Below are positions 1 through 8,974 of a DNA stretch of 64,000 bases, piece by piece. A model generated the notes under the pieces. That model saw only the letters and a program-made list of their open reading frames with translations. It was not told the DNA's origin and made no database searches. The position numbers were made by a program, and so were the translations under genes. The DNA is from Thiomicrorhabdus arctica DSM 13458 (lineage in GTDB: Bacteria > Pseudomonadota > Gammaproteobacteria > Thiomicrospirales > Thiomicrospiraceae). Location: assembly GCF_000381085.1 (NCBI RefSeq), contig NZ_KB905899.1, positions 1,364,001-1,428,000 on the forward strand, given 5' to 3'. Positions within the stretch are counted from its first letter, which is position 1. Each line of letters begins with the position of its first letter.

Positions 1-15
1 GAATTCTATAAATCA

Positions 16-915
16 TTATTCCAGACCTTTTACCGTTTCTACAGATGTCATAAAATTCCAGGTCAGGGTTAAGCCAAACATATTACTGAAATGCGTTTCA
101 ACTAGAGGGCTCTTTTTAAAAACCGCTTGACTCATGTCAAATCCACGCCAAAAACCGCCTAGCCAGAATTGGTCAAAATGATAATTCACTGAAAGATGAT
201 AGCTAACACCAGAAAAACCATCAGTCGTTTTATAGGCCGGTCGGTCTGGTGTTGCATCACGAGAATCAACGCCATAATAATAGTTATGATTTTCTGAATC
301 AGCGAAGTTAGCCGCAGCGCCAACCGTGATTTTAATACGTTGCTTATGACTCAGAGCCTTTCTGTAATAGTAGAAGACACCTGGATTAGCTACCCATCCC
401 TCTTGATGAATGCGTTTGAAATCAGAAGCAATAATCGCCCTAATGGGCAATTCGAATTTTAGTTCATTTAATTGATATTGGTACAAACGATAGGTTAAAA
501 CAGGCCCCAAACCGATAGAGCCATCCAGATCACTCATGCCAGCACGCTTTTTATTATCTCTACTCGCAACAGGGATACTGCCTGATAAACTTAAATCTAA
601 CTCAATCGTAGGGGTTTTCAAAAAAGGCTTGGTAAGCGCTTGCTGATTAATGGAAAAATGCTTGCCGCGATAGACAATATAAGGAAGTGGGATAAGTAAC
701 TGATTCTGTTCTTTTGATCCAGGGTAGTCGGGATAAGAAAGTAGCGCGGGTCCCAACCCAAACTCCCATTTTGGGAGAACTTGCTCTGCTAGAGCATTAT
801 TCGAAAATATGAATGATATACACAAAAAAGAGACTCTAATGAAGAGTCGCTGAACATACAGATTGTACAAACAAGCTTTGACCTTTTCACTTGCAATTAA
901 TTTGTGTAAATTCAT
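16..915 (-). CDS. MipA/OmpV family outer-membrane protein
   Basis: Predicted outer-membrane beta-barrel of the MipA/OmpV family, whose members act as scaffolds for murein enzymes or as poorly defined porin-like proteins. After an N-terminal hydrophobic segment (roughly residues 24-40, ending Ser-Asn-Asn-Ala-Leu-Ala) comes the family-typical opening of the mature protein, Trp-Glu-Phe-Gly-Leu-Gly-Pro, then alternating beta-strand patterns with a Tyr-Pro-Asp-Tyr-Pro-Gly-Ser motif. The protein ends in an aromatic strand (Leu-Thr-Trp-Asn-Phe) shortly before the stop. The frame stays open ten codons further upstream to 945, but I prefer the ATG at 915 because an AGGA lies six bases before it. It is a single gene with no co-transcribed neighbour visible. 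The family call is based on sequence style; the exact function is unknown. Confidence 0.75.
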   Translation of the reverse strand: MNLHKLIASEKVKACLYNLYVQRLFIRVSFLCISFIFSNNALAEQVLPKWEFGLGPALLSYPDYPGSKEQNQLLIPLPYIVYRGKHFSINQQALTKPFLKTPTIELDLSLSGSIPVASRDNKKRAGMSDLDGSIGLGPVLTYRLYQYQLNELKFELPIRAIIASDFKRIHQEGWVANPGVFYYYRKALSHKQRIKITVGAAANFADSENHNYYYGVDSRDATPDRPAYKTTDGFSGVSYHLSVNYHFDQFWLGGFWRGFDMSQAVFKKSPLVETHFSNMFGLTLTWNFMTSVETVKGLE

Positions 916-945
916 GTAATGTCCTAAGGATAAAGAGTCCAACAT

Positions 946-1246
946 AATAAAATCAGACTTTTTATAGCTTGCTACTTATTCTTTTATGTCATTATACAGT
1001 GGCTTAGCCTACTATAATTCAACAACACATAAGAAGTCGCTTTGGCAAGTCATGCTAGTATGAATAAACACTCAAAAAATTGTTTAAAGTGAACTTTGCG
1101 TAAACACTAAAATACTTTTCATATCATATGATGCTGCGAGAGGTTACTAAAAATCTTAGACATTAGAAAAGAATGAGAAAGAATCTGCCGTAAAGCGCCT
1201 CAAAGATAATGTCGACCCGTTATTATGGGTTATTTTAGGCAATAAA
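946..1246. other. Intergenic stretch left of the tRNA terminator
   Basis: About 300 bases without a convincing gene. The only structure seen is an imperfect hairpin at 1197-1240 (GCCT...AGGC outer stem, ACCC...GGGT inner stem) just beyond the tRNA terminator. A TATAAT-like element on the minus strand at 991-996 could belong to the mipA-like gene, but no good -35 box accompanies it. Confidence 0.4.
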
Positions 1247-1291
1247 AAAGCCAGGCTTCAAATAACATAAGTCATTGAAAAACCTGGCTTT
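1247..1291 (-). terminator. Rho-independent terminator of the tRNA-Asn gene
   Basis: On the minus strand a 9-bp stem AAAGCCAGG/CCTGGCTTT with a 27-base loop is followed by a run of T. It lies directly downstream of the tRNA 3' end. Confidence 0.75.
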
Positions 1292-1297
1292 AGAATG

Positions 1298-1373
1298 TGG
1301 CTCCCGATTCAGGATTCGAACCTGAGACATACGGATTAACAGTCCGGTGTTCTACCAGCTGAACTAATCGGGA
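1298..1373 (-). tRNA. tRNA-Asn (anticodon GTT)
   Basis: The minus strand folds into a standard 76-nt cloverleaf: the acceptor stem TCCCGAT pairs with ATCGGGA, the anticodon loop reads CTGTTAA (anticodon GTT), and the T-arm contains GGTTCGAATCC. The terminal CCA is encoded. It is a single gene with its own promoter and terminator. Confidence 0.97.
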
Positions 1374-1382
1374 GTGATAGAT

Positions 1383-1436
1383 ATCAAACAACTCGTTTGA
1401 TGTGGCGTATTATAGGGAAATAATTTTAGCGTGCAA
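1383..1436 (-). promoter_or_regulatory. Promoter of tRNA-Asn with a leader hairpin
   Basis: On the minus strand a -35 box TTGCAC (1431-1436) and a perfect -10 box TATAAT (1409-1414) are separated by 16 bases. The short leader between promoter and tRNA contains an inverted repeat ATCAAAC-aactc-GTTTGAT (1383-1401) that could be a processing signal. Confidence 0.75.
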
Positions 1437-1595
1437 GTGTTTTTTATAAAAAAACATGACTTTTTACAAAGCTTAACCAATATCAAAAGCTTAACGTCGT
1501 TTATATCGTTTTTTATGAACAATTCATAAACTCATCACATATATATTCGTAATTTCTCCCAGTTTAAGGATCTCTTATATTAGAATATTACTTAT

Positions 1596-1601
1596 TATAA
1601 T
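1596..1601 (+). promoter_or_regulatory. Possible -10 box ahead of galU
   Basis: A perfect TATAAT lies 47 bases before the galU start in a very AT-rich leader. No clear -35 hexamer is visible at the right distance, so this is only a candidate for the promoter of the galU-pgi-ugd-manB operon. Confidence 0.35.
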
Positions 1602-1648
1602 ATTTAGTAAAATTCCTTATCAAATTTCTATAAACATAGAGAGCTATT

Positions 1649-2524
1649 ATGCCTATCAAAAAAATTGTCATTCCAGTAGCGGGTTTAGGTACCCGTTTTT
1701 TACCCGCCACTAAAGCTATCCCAAAAGAGATGATTACTTTGGTTGATAAACCTTTAATCCAATACGTTGTTCAAGAAGCTGTGAATGCAGGATTTACGGA
1801 TATTATTTTAGTCACCCACTCTTCCAAGCAAGCAATTGAAAACCATTTCGACCACCATTTTGAGCTTGAGACGACGTTAATTAATAAAAAGAAAACCGCT
1901 CTATTAGAAACTCTTAGAAATATCATTCCTGATACCGTTAATATTATTTCTGTGCGCCAGCCTGAACCTCGTGGTTTAGGGCATGCTGTTTTATGCGCCG
2001 CTTCAGTGATCGGAGATGAGGATTTTGCCGTCATGCTTCCGGACGTTATCCTTAATAGTGAATCCACCGATTTAACCAATATGGTCAATGCATTTCACCG
2101 TTCGAATCAAAGTCAGATTATGGTTGAACCCGTCCCTGAATCTGAAGTCGATAAATACGGCATTGCTGACTGTATGGGGAAAGCCCTGAACCCAGGAGAG
2201 TCTCGTAAAATGGTCGGTATTATTGAAAAGCCGTCTTTGGATAAAGCACCCTCTAACTTATCAGTGACAGGCAGGTATGTTTTAAGCAATCGCATCATGA
2301 AGATTTTAGAAACAACCCCTAGAGGCGCGGGGAATGAAATACAATTAACGGACGCAATTGCGCAACTAATGCAAGAACAGGATATTCAAGCGTATTGTCT
2401 AGAAGGTAAAAGTTTTGATTGTGGTGATAAAATGGGTTATTTAAAAGCGACGGTTCAATTTGCCATGAAGCACTCAGAAATCGGGACTGACTTTACTCGC
2501 TGGTTAAAGGATTTGACGAAATGA
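1649..2524 (+). CDS. galU: UTP--glucose-1-phosphate uridylyltransferase
   Basis: Cytoplasmic enzyme that joins UTP and glucose-1-phosphate to give UDP-glucose, the donor for galE and the dehydrogenase-like gene downstream. The N-terminal nucleotide-binding signature Gly-Leu-Gly-Thr-Arg-Phe (residues 12-17) is followed by Pro-Ala-Thr-Lys and the Pro-Lys-Glu-Met stretch typical of GalU. The C-terminal half keeps the Gly-Asn-Glu-Ile-Gln-Leu-Thr-Asp motif. The length of 291 residues is normal for the family. It is the first gene of a four-gene operon and its stop codon overlaps the pgi start as ATGA. Confidence 0.96.
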   Translation: MPIKKIVIPVAGLGTRFLPATKAIPKEMITLVDKPLIQYVVQEAVNAGFTDIILVTHSSKQAIENHFDHHFELETTLINKKKTALLETLRNIIPDTVNIISVRQPEPRGLGHAVLCAASVIGDEDFAVMLPDVILNSESTDLTNMVNAFHRSNQSQIMVEPVPESEVDKYGIADCMGKALNPGESRKMVGIIEKPSLDKAPSNLSVTGRYVLSNRIMKILETTPRGAGNEIQLTDAIAQLMQEQDIQAYCLEGKSFDCGDKMGYLKATVQFAMKHSEIGTDFTRWLKDLTK

Positions 2525-4086
2525 TCGAAACGCAAGCATTCTCTAAATTAAAACCCTTAGCAGAATCCATCAAACAAATTCACTTAAAGAGTTTGTTTAC
2601 AGGTGACGTTAACCGTTTTGAGCAGTTCCATGTTCAAACTGAACATCTTCTTTATGATTTTTCTAAACAAAAAATAAACTCAGAAGTTCTGCACGAGTTG
2701 CTTAATCTAGCCACAGAATCTGACCTACAGCCATGGATTGAAAAACTATTTTCTGGTGAGAAAATTAACCAAACAGAAGACCGGGCTGCATGGCACACGG
2801 CCTTAAGGGATATTAATAACCCTTTGACAGAAGTCGCGCAACAATGGCGTAAGATGGAGCATATTGTTGATTTAATGCACTCACATCAACTGCGTGGATT
2901 TTCAGGGAATGCGATTACCGATGTCGTGAACATTGGGGTAGGCGGGAGTGATTTAGGCCCTTTAATGGTCACCTATGCGCTTGAATCTGACAAGCTATCC
3001 ATTGCGCCAGAAATTCATTTTGTGTCGACCTTAGATGCACGCCAATTACAACGTTTACTGAAGAAGCTTAATCCCTCCACCACACTCTTTATTATTGCCT
3101 CCAAGTCCTTTACCACGATTGATACCTTGTCTTTAGCAGAAACGGCAAAGGAGTGGATTGAAGAGGCCTCCCCTTCAAACGAATCGACTCTGCGCCACTT
3201 TATCGGCATTTCAACCAACCCCACCAAAATGACAGAGTGGGGCATATTGCCACAACTTCAACTTGAATTCTGGGATTGGGTTGGCGGCCGTTATTCTTTA
3301 TGGTCTTCTATCGGTTTGAGCATCGCCTTTAAGCTAGGCATGCGGGGTTATAAAGATTTGTTAGCGGGTGCGCATGCCATGGATATTCATTTTAAAACCA
3401 TGCCTTTTGCTGAAAACATTCCAGTACTGCTAGGCTTAGTTGGCATCTGGAACACAAATTTTCTAGATTTAAAGGCACAAGCCATACTACCCTATGACTC
3501 TAGATTAAAATACTTTGCCAGCTATCTTGAGCAATTAGAAATGGAGAGTAACGGTAAAAGTACACGTCGAGATGGTACTGCTACCACCTATAGAACTTGT
3601 CCAGTACTTTGGGGAGAAGTTGGACCAAATGCGCAACACGCCTTTTACCAGTTGCTTCACCAAGGCACGGAACGGATCATGTCAGACTTTATCTTATTCA
3701 CACAAGGTCAATCAAACTCTGAACGCGCAAAATTCCATCAAAACCTAAACATTGCTAACTGCCTCGCGCAAAGTCGAGCGCTGATGGTTGGTAAATCCAG
3801 CAAAGACCTTAATAAAAACTATCCTGGTGATCAAGTATCCAATACGTTATTGTTGAATCAATTAGATGCCTTCCATCTAGGGCTGCTGGTCGCACTTTAT
3901 GAACATAAAGTATTTGTCCAATCGGTGGTTTGGAAGATTAACCCATTTGATCAGTGGGGCGTGGAGTTAGGCAAAAAATTGGCCATGGATATTTTGGCAC
4001 ATATTGAAACGCACACCACCGAGAAATTAGACACCTCAACAGCGGGTATTCTTAACACTATCTGGAAACAAAATAATGAAAATTAA
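2521..4086 (+). CDS. pgi: Glucose-6-phosphate isomerase
   Basis: Interconverts glucose-6-phosphate and fructose-6-phosphate, linking glycolysis/gluconeogenesis to the nucleotide-sugar and glycogen genes in this window. Sugar-phosphate binding residues are seen in Ile-Gly-Val-Gly-Gly-Ser-Asp-Leu-Gly-Pro (138-147). The Val-Gly-Gly-Arg-Tyr-Ser block, the Glu-Met-Glu-Ser-Asn-Gly-Lys catalytic segment and the C-terminal Glu-His-Lys-Val-Phe segment are all present. At 521 residues it is about 25 shorter than the enterobacterial enzyme, with the shortening mainly at the N terminus. It overlaps galU by 4 bases and the next gene by 11, so translation is probably coupled. Confidence 0.96.
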   Translation: MIETQAFSKLKPLAESIKQIHLKSLFTGDVNRFEQFHVQTEHLLYDFSKQKINSEVLHELLNLATESDLQPWIEKLFSGEKINQTEDRAAWHTALRDINNPLTEVAQQWRKMEHIVDLMHSHQLRGFSGNAITDVVNIGVGGSDLGPLMVTYALESDKLSIAPEIHFVSTLDARQLQRLLKKLNPSTTLFIIASKSFTTIDTLSLAETAKEWIEEASPSNESTLRHFIGISTNPTKMTEWGILPQLQLEFWDWVGGRYSLWSSIGLSIAFKLGMRGYKDLLAGAHAMDIHFKTMPFAENIPVLLGLVGIWNTNFLDLKAQAILPYDSRLKYFASYLEQLEMESNGKSTRRDGTATTYRTCPVLWGEVGPNAQHAFYQLLHQGTERIMSDFILFTQGQSNSERAKFHQNLNIANCLAQSRALMVGKSSKDLNKNYPGDQVSNTLLLNQLDAFHLGLLVALYEHKVFVQSVVWKINPFDQWGVELGKKLAMDILAHIETHTTEKLDTSTAGILNTIWKQNNEN

Positions 4087-5320
4087 CGTTTTTGGTTCAA
4101 ATATCAGTGCACTAGTGTGCGCGGGTTGCCTGGCTGAGACAGGAAATCAAGTCACTCTCATTGGTAATAGAGATAAAGAACGTTCTGAACCAGGCCTGCT
4201 CAAATTATTAGATACACAATTGGATGCTGGACGTTTAGAACTCTCTACTGGTTATGATATCGATGCTGATTACCAAATCATCTCGCTTGAACCAGGCAAT
4301 TGCTCAGAAGCGAAATTAATTGCTAGATCTTTAGCCGCTGGAACAAATCCCAGTACCTGCTTAATCATCCGCTCTAACTTTACGATGGGTACGTTTAAAA
4401 CGATTACTGAGCTCTCTCAAAAGCCTTGTATTGTGAACCCTGACTTTGCATCAGAGGGACGTGCCATTATTGGCTTTATGCGACCGGACAGAATCATTAT
4501 TGGTAGTCATGCACCTGAGGCCATCAAAAGCTTTAAGCGATTGTTCGCACCATTCAATCGCAACCACAATGTGATTATCGAAATGTCACCAGAATCAGCT
4601 GAATTGACGAAATATGCAACGAATGCCATGTTGGCCACACGTATTTCGTTAATGAATGAATTAGCACAGGCTGCTGAGCATCTTGGTGCCGATATTGAAG
4701 AGGTTCGTCAGGGACTTGGTTCCGATCAGCGTATCGGTCAAGCTTACTTATACGCCGGTACAGGGTTTGGTGGCGCTGACTTTGAAATTGATTTATCGCG
4801 CATCCAAAAAATTATTCATGATTCAGGTTCAGATGAAGGCCTATTGAAAGCGGTCAGCTTGATCAACGAGCAACAAAAAGAAGTTTTATTCCGTAAAATT
4901 TGGCAACATTATAACTGCCAATTGGATGACAAAACGGTCGCTATCTGGGGCATTAGTTATAAACCCAACTCTAATTCAATTGAGGGCGCGCCGAGTCTAG
5001 CTTTGATTAAAGCACTGCTTAATCAAGGTTGTCGTTTAAAGATATTTGACCCCATGCTTGAGACGAATTTTACCATGTGGATGCGTGAAACATTACCGCT
5101 AGAGCAACAAAAACGAATTGAAATCTGTGCTGATATGTATGAAGCGACAGAACAGACTGATGCGCTTTGCGTGATGACAGAATGGCAATCGTTTTATTCT
5201 CCAAATTTTGAAACTCTTAAGACCAATATGCGGACCCCTATCATTCTCGATGGCCGTAACTTATACGATAAGCTGTGGTTGGCAGAGAATCAATTCACCT
5301 ATTATGGCATTGGACGATAA
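4076..5320 (+). CDS. UDP-glucose 6-dehydrogenase homologue lacking the catalytic Cys
   Basis: Clearly of the UDP-glucose/GDP-mannose dehydrogenase family: an N-terminal Rossmann fold, the Asn-Pro-Asp-Phe-Ala-Ser-Glu-Gly motif (121-128), the central Glu-Leu-Thr-Lys-Tyr helix with the conserved Lys179, and a C-terminal UDP-binding domain with Trp-Gly-Ile-Ser-Tyr-Lys-Pro-Asn. Active members carry Gly-Phe-Gly-Gly-Ser-Cys-Phe-Pro-Lys-Asp, where Cys forms the thiohemiacetal. Here residues 230-239 read Gly-Phe-Gly-Gly-Ala-Asp-Phe-Glu-Ile-Asp, with Asp235 in place of Cys. The dinucleotide loop is also odd: Gly-Ser-Asn-Ile-Ser-Ala (7-12) instead of Gly-x-Gly-Tyr-Val-Gly. The reading frame is intact and sits in a conserved-looking operon, so this is a maintained protein. 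It may be a pseudoenzyme or have altered chemistry; production of UDP-glucuronate should not be assumed. Confidence 0.85.
   Translation: MKINVFGSNISALVCAGCLAETGNQVTLIGNRDKERSEPGLLKLLDTQLDAGRLELSTGYDIDADYQIISLEPGNCSEAKLIARSLAAGTNPSTCLIIRSNFTMGTFKTITELSQKPCIVNPDFASEGRAIIGFMRPDRIIIGSHAPEAIKSFKRLFAPFNRNHNVIIEMSPESAELTKYATNAMLATRISLMNELAQAAEHLGADIEEVRQGLGSDQRIGQAYLYAGTGFGGADFEIDLSRIQKIIHDSGSDEGLLKAVSLINEQQKEVLFRKIWQHYNCQLDDKTVAIWGISYKPNSNSIEGAPSLALIKALLNQGCRLKIFDPMLETNFTMWMRETLPLEQQKRIEICADMYEATEQTDALCVMTEWQSFYSPNFETLKTNMRTPIILDGRNLYDKLWLAENQFTYYGIGR
4189..4200. repeat. Near-copy of the ACCAGGCCTGGT palindrome
   Basis: ACCAGGCCTGCT, one mismatch from the recurring 12-bp palindrome. It lies inside the dehydrogenase-like gene and encodes part of Glu-Pro-Gly-Leu-Leu. 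Confidence 0.6.
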
Positions 5321-5381
5321 CCTCAATTTTTCACATAAACCTACTATTAATCAATTCAAACTGAACTTAAAGAAATCTAAA

Positions 5382-6752
5382 ATGACATTAAACGCACAAA
5401 AAATAAGCTGTTTTAAAGCCTACGATATTCGTGGCCGCGTACCTGAAGAACTCAATGCAGATATTGCCTACCAAACAGGCCGCGCTTTCGCGGCTGAACT
5501 TAATCCTAAACAAGTCGTGATCGGCTATGACATTCGTTTAGAAAGCCCTGAAATTGCCAAAGGACTCATGCAAGGATTGGTTGATTCCGGTGTCGACATT
5601 ATTGATATTGGCCTCTGCGGTACTGAAGAAGTCTATTTTGCAACGCCTTTTTATGCTGCGGATGGCGGGATTATGATTACCGCCAGTCATAACCCAAAAG
5701 GTTATAACGGCATGAAGTTGGTGGCGCGGGGTTCGGTTCCTATTAGTGGCGACTCTGGTTTAAGAGAAATTGAACAACGCATTATTGAGAATCGTTTTGA
5801 CAGTGTTGTTTCTGAAAAAAATAAAGGCACTGTCTATCAAAAACCGAGTAAACAGGCCTATATTCAGCACCTGTTAACCTACGTCGATTTAGACCAATTA
5901 AAACCTTTAAAACTGGTGGTCAATGCTGGCAATGGCGCTGCAGGTCCTACGTTTACAGAGTTGGCTAAAGAACTGCCCTTTCAAGTCACGACTGTCAATC
6001 ATGAAGCAGACGGCAACTTCCCTAACGGTGTGCCCAATCCGATGATTATTGAAAACCGTATCATCACCACGGAAACAGTGATTCAGCAGCAAGCCGATAT
6101 GGGCATTGCTTGGGATGGTGATTTTGACCGTTGTTTTTTATTTGATGAAAAGGGACAATTCATCGAAGGTTACTATCTGGTGGGACTCTTGGCCGAGACT
6201 CTGTTAGCTTCTCACCCAGGAGAGAAAATCGTACATGATCCACGTCTGACTTGGAACACAATTGAGCAAGTATCTCAGGCCGGCGGTATCCCTGTGCAAT
6301 CTAAAACGGGCCATGCCTTTATTAAAGAGCGTATGCGTAAAGAAGATGCTGTTTATGGTGGTGAAATGTCTGCACACCACTATTTTAGAGACTTTTATTA
6401 CTGTGATAGCGGTATGATTCCCTGGTTATTAATTGCCGAATTGATCAGTAAAACAGGTAAAACCTTATCAGAACTCATCTCAGAAAGAGCTAAGGCTTAT
6501 CCTTGTAGCGGTGAAATCAACTACACGGTTAAAAACAGCCCAACCATACTTGCTAATGTTCGTGCACATTTTGCTCCTGAAAATCCAGCCATTGATGAAA
6601 CCGATGGCTTGAGTCTGGAGTTTACTCAATGGCGAATGAATATTCGTTCTTCCAATACCGAACCTCTATTAAGACTTAATATTGAATCACGTGGTGATTC
6701 TGACTTGGTTTGGCAAAAAGTTAAAGAACTTGAAGCCATTATTTTGGCTTAA
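5382..6752 (+). CDS. manB: Phosphomannomutase / phosphoglucomutase (CpsG/ManB type)
   Basis: Converts mannose-6-phosphate to mannose-1-phosphate (and probably the glucose phosphates), feeding the ManC enzyme and the GDP-sugar branch 19 kb away. All four alpha-D-phosphohexomutase signatures are visible: phosphoserine loop Thr-Ala-Ser-His-Asn-Pro (100-105, Ser102), metal loop Asp-Gly-Asp-Phe-Asp-Arg (245-250), sugar loop Gly-Glu-Met-Ser-Ala-His-His-Tyr (327-334), phosphate loop Arg-Ser-Ser-Asn-Thr-Glu-Pro (422-428). The sequence closely follows enterobacterial CpsG along its whole length. The frame is open upstream to 5208, inside the preceding gene, but the ATG at 5382 begins the normal family N terminus and gives the usual 456 residues. 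It is the last gene of the galU operon. Confidence 0.94.
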   Translation: MTLNAQKISCFKAYDIRGRVPEELNADIAYQTGRAFAAELNPKQVVIGYDIRLESPEIAKGLMQGLVDSGVDIIDIGLCGTEEVYFATPFYAADGGIMITASHNPKGYNGMKLVARGSVPISGDSGLREIEQRIIENRFDSVVSEKNKGTVYQKPSKQAYIQHLLTYVDLDQLKPLKLVVNAGNGAAGPTFTELAKELPFQVTTVNHEADGNFPNGVPNPMIIENRIITTETVIQQQADMGIAWDGDFDRCFLFDEKGQFIEGYYLVGLLAETLLASHPGEKIVHDPRLTWNTIEQVSQAGGIPVQSKTGHAFIKERMRKEDAVYGGEMSAHHYFRDFYYCDSGMIPWLLIAELISKTGKTLSELISERAKAYPCSGEINYTVKNSPTILANVRAHFAPENPAIDETDGLSLEFTQWRMNIRSSNTEPLLRLNIESRGDSDLVWQKVKELEAIILA

Positions 6753-6788
6753 ATCCTATATTACAATAGTCTTGAGACAGTGATTATC

Positions 6789-6816
6789 GGCTAATCATCC
6801 CCAGATTAGCCCTTTT
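6789..6816 (+). terminator. Terminator after manB
   Basis: Perfect 8-bp stem GGCTAATC/GATTAGCC with a 7-base loop followed by CTTTTCC, 37 bases after the manB stop. Confidence 0.75.
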
Positions 6817-6983
6817 CCAAACGAATAATGACGCCTTTAAAGCCGTTGAAGGTTTGTTAATTCCATACAATATCCTATAATCTCCCCTACGTCATTGACC
6901 TTCAAAGCTATTTACTCAAAGCGCCTCATCAAATAGATACGTCACCAGAGCCGATAAAAATATTTCATTAAAAGAGTTCCACT

Positions 6984-7835
6984 ATGCTCAGTTATTTACA
7001 CTCTTACCATGCGGGTAATTTCGCAGATGTTTTAAAACACACGACCTTAGTGCATGCTTTAGACTATTTTACGCAAAAGCCTAATCCTATTTTTTATCTC
7101 GACACCCATTCAGGCCCGGGAATGTACACGCTCGCGGACGAAGAGGCGCAGAAAAATTGCGAATATAAAAATGGTATTGCGAAACTTTGGAATGAAACAG
7201 ATTTACCGGAGGCAATCACTCGATACAAAGAAGTGATTGAAGCGTGTAATGCACTTGAAGGCTCTAAAACAGATTTGCAACTCTATCCCGGTTCACCGTG
7301 GATTAGTGCTCACCTGTTACGAGAGCATGACCGTTTGAGCCTATGTGAACTCCACCCGAGGGAACAACAAACCCTTATCCAAAATTTTAAATCAGATCGA
7401 CGTATTAAAATTTTTCCTAAAGATGGTTTTCAAACAGCTATTGGCGCATTGCCGCCTAAAGAGCGACGCGGTTTAGTTTTGATTGATCCGCCCTATGAAA
7501 TCAAGCAGGATTATGAACGTGTCGTTGAGGTCTTAATCGCATCGCATAAACGGTTTGCCACAGGCTCTTATGCCATCTGGTACCCCGTCGTTAAACGAGA
7601 CCAAATAGAGCGTATGTTAAGAGCCATTAAAAATAGTGGCATCCGTAACATTCAAGTGTTTGAACTCGGACTGCAAGCCGACACCGTTGAACGGGGCATG
7701 ACTTCAAGCGGTATGATTTGGATCAATCCACCTTGGACATTATGGAAGGAGATGCAGTTAACCCTGCCTTACCTTGCCCAAAAACTAGGTGGCAAGCAAG
7801 GCGTTTATAAAATACAGCAACTGGTCGCGGAATAG
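6984..7835 (+). CDS. rlmJ: 23S rRNA (adenine2030-N6)-methyltransferase
   Basis: Cytoplasmic rRNA methyltransferase of the RlmJ (YhiR/ComJ) family, acting on A2030 of 23S rRNA. The N terminus Met-Leu-Ser-Tyr-x-His-Ser-x-His-Ala-Gly-Asn matches the family exactly. The SAM-binding segment Leu-Asp-Thr-His-Ser-Gly-Pro-Gly (39-46) and the catalytic Asp-Pro-Pro-Tyr (168-171) are in place. The length of 283 residues fits (E. coli about 280). Homologues were also linked to use of DNA as a nutrient in E. coli, but rRNA methylation is the established activity. It stands alone between a terminator and the convergent lptFG genes. Confidence 0.93.
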   Translation: MLSYLHSYHAGNFADVLKHTTLVHALDYFTQKPNPIFYLDTHSGPGMYTLADEEAQKNCEYKNGIAKLWNETDLPEAITRYKEVIEACNALEGSKTDLQLYPGSPWISAHLLREHDRLSLCELHPREQQTLIQNFKSDRRIKIFPKDGFQTAIGALPPKERRGLVLIDPPYEIKQDYERVVEVLIASHKRFATGSYAIWYPVVKRDQIERMLRAIKNSGIRNIQVFELGLQADTVERGMTSSGMIWINPPWTLWKEMQLTLPYLAQKLGGKQGVYKIQQLVAE

Positions 7836-7871
7836 ATATCCACCTACATTTATCCTTGTGCGTGGTGAACC

Positions 7872-8972
7872 CTAGCGGGCTTTTTGTAACCAGACACTAG
7901 CGATCAACAATAAAATAATCGCTGGCATGAAAGCCCCTAACATCACAGGCAAGTGATAGACGACCGTTAGGTTCCCTACTAGTTGATTGAATAAATAGAA
8001 CCCCATTCCCAACAACACGCCTAAAAAGACGCGCTGTCCCATGCTGACCTGCCTAATTGAACCAAAAATCAGTGGGAAGACAATCGCAATCATGGCAATG
8101 ACCATAATAGGCATGGACATTTTGCGCCAAAATTCCAACTCATGGCTGCCTGTTTCTAAATCATTCGCTTCTAAAAACTGAATATATTGATAAAGATCCC
8201 AAGCACTTAAATAGCGTGTTTCAATGTCTAAGTTTTGTAACTCTTCTGGCGTTAATGGAAAACTAGAGACCACTAACTCGGGCCGACTGACTATCAATTC
8301 TAGCTGAGGAGGGAGCAACTTATCTAATTCAATCTGCGGTGTCACAAAACGGAGTTGCTGTTGAAAGGCATCTTTGAACAGCCACTGTCCTCCTTTAAAA
8401 CTGGCCTTTTTAATTTGTGATAATTCACTTAAATGCCCTTCTTCTAGTTCATAGATGGTGATGTCTTTCAGCTCAGTACTCGACATGACCCGTCCGACAT
8501 GAATATAGCGGTTAGCATCTTTAACCCAAAGTCCATCTTTTGAACCTACAGAAAAACTCTGATGTAAGGCCTCTGCACGCATTTTTTTAGCGTAGGCCTC
8601 ACTCGCTGGTGCAACCCACTCACCTACCATAGCAATGACTAGCCACATTAATAAAGCCGTTTTCAATACGGCCCAGAGAATTCTTTTAATAGACCAACCC
8701 GTCACTCGTAACACTGTTAATTCAGACTGATTTGCTAAACTGCCTAACCCCATTAAGGTTCCAATTACGAGAACAATAGGGAAAATTTCATAGCTGTAAA
8801 CGGGGAGTTTTAAGAGTGTATAGAAAGAACCTAAGGCCAGTGTGTAACTATCAGTTAGCTTAGAAACTTGGTTCATAAACTCAAAAAAACCAAAAATGAC
8901 TAATAATACCAACATCACTAACAAGGTGTAGCTAACGACAATACGAGCTAAATAACGTTCTATTCGATTCAT
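7872..8972 (-). CDS. lptG: LPS export ABC transporter permease LptG
   Basis: Inner-membrane permease of the LptB2FG complex that extracts LPS from the inner membrane and passes it to the LptC-LptA bridge. The YjgP/YjgQ fold is visible: an amphipathic N terminus (Ile-Glu-Arg-Tyr-Leu), three hydrophobic segments before residue 130, a long periplasmic beta-jellyroll region (about 130-270), and three hydrophobic segments in the last 100 residues. The Gly-Leu-Gly-x-Leu-Ala-Asn-Gln-Ser-Glu-Leu-Thr-Val-Leu-Arg coupling-helix segment is well conserved. It starts two bases after the lptF stop, so the two are co-transcribed as usual. Confidence 0.93.
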   Translation of the reverse strand: MNRIERYLARIVVSYTLLVMLVLLVIFGFFEFMNQVSKLTDSYTLALGSFYTLLKLPVYSYEIFPIVLVIGTLMGLGSLANQSELTVLRVTGWSIKRILWAVLKTALLMWLVIAMVGEWVAPASEAYAKKMRAEALHQSFSVGSKDGLWVKDANRYIHVGRVMSSTELKDITIYELEEGHLSELSQIKKASFKGGQWLFKDAFQQQLRFVTPQIELDKLLPPQLELIVSRPELVVSSFPLTPEELQNLDIETRYLSAWDLYQYIQFLEANDLETGSHELEFWRKMSMPIMVIAMIAIVFPLIFGSIRQVSMGQRVFLGVLLGMGFYLFNQLVGNLTVVYHLPVMLGAFMPAIILLLIASVWLQKAR

Positions 8973-8974
8973 CG

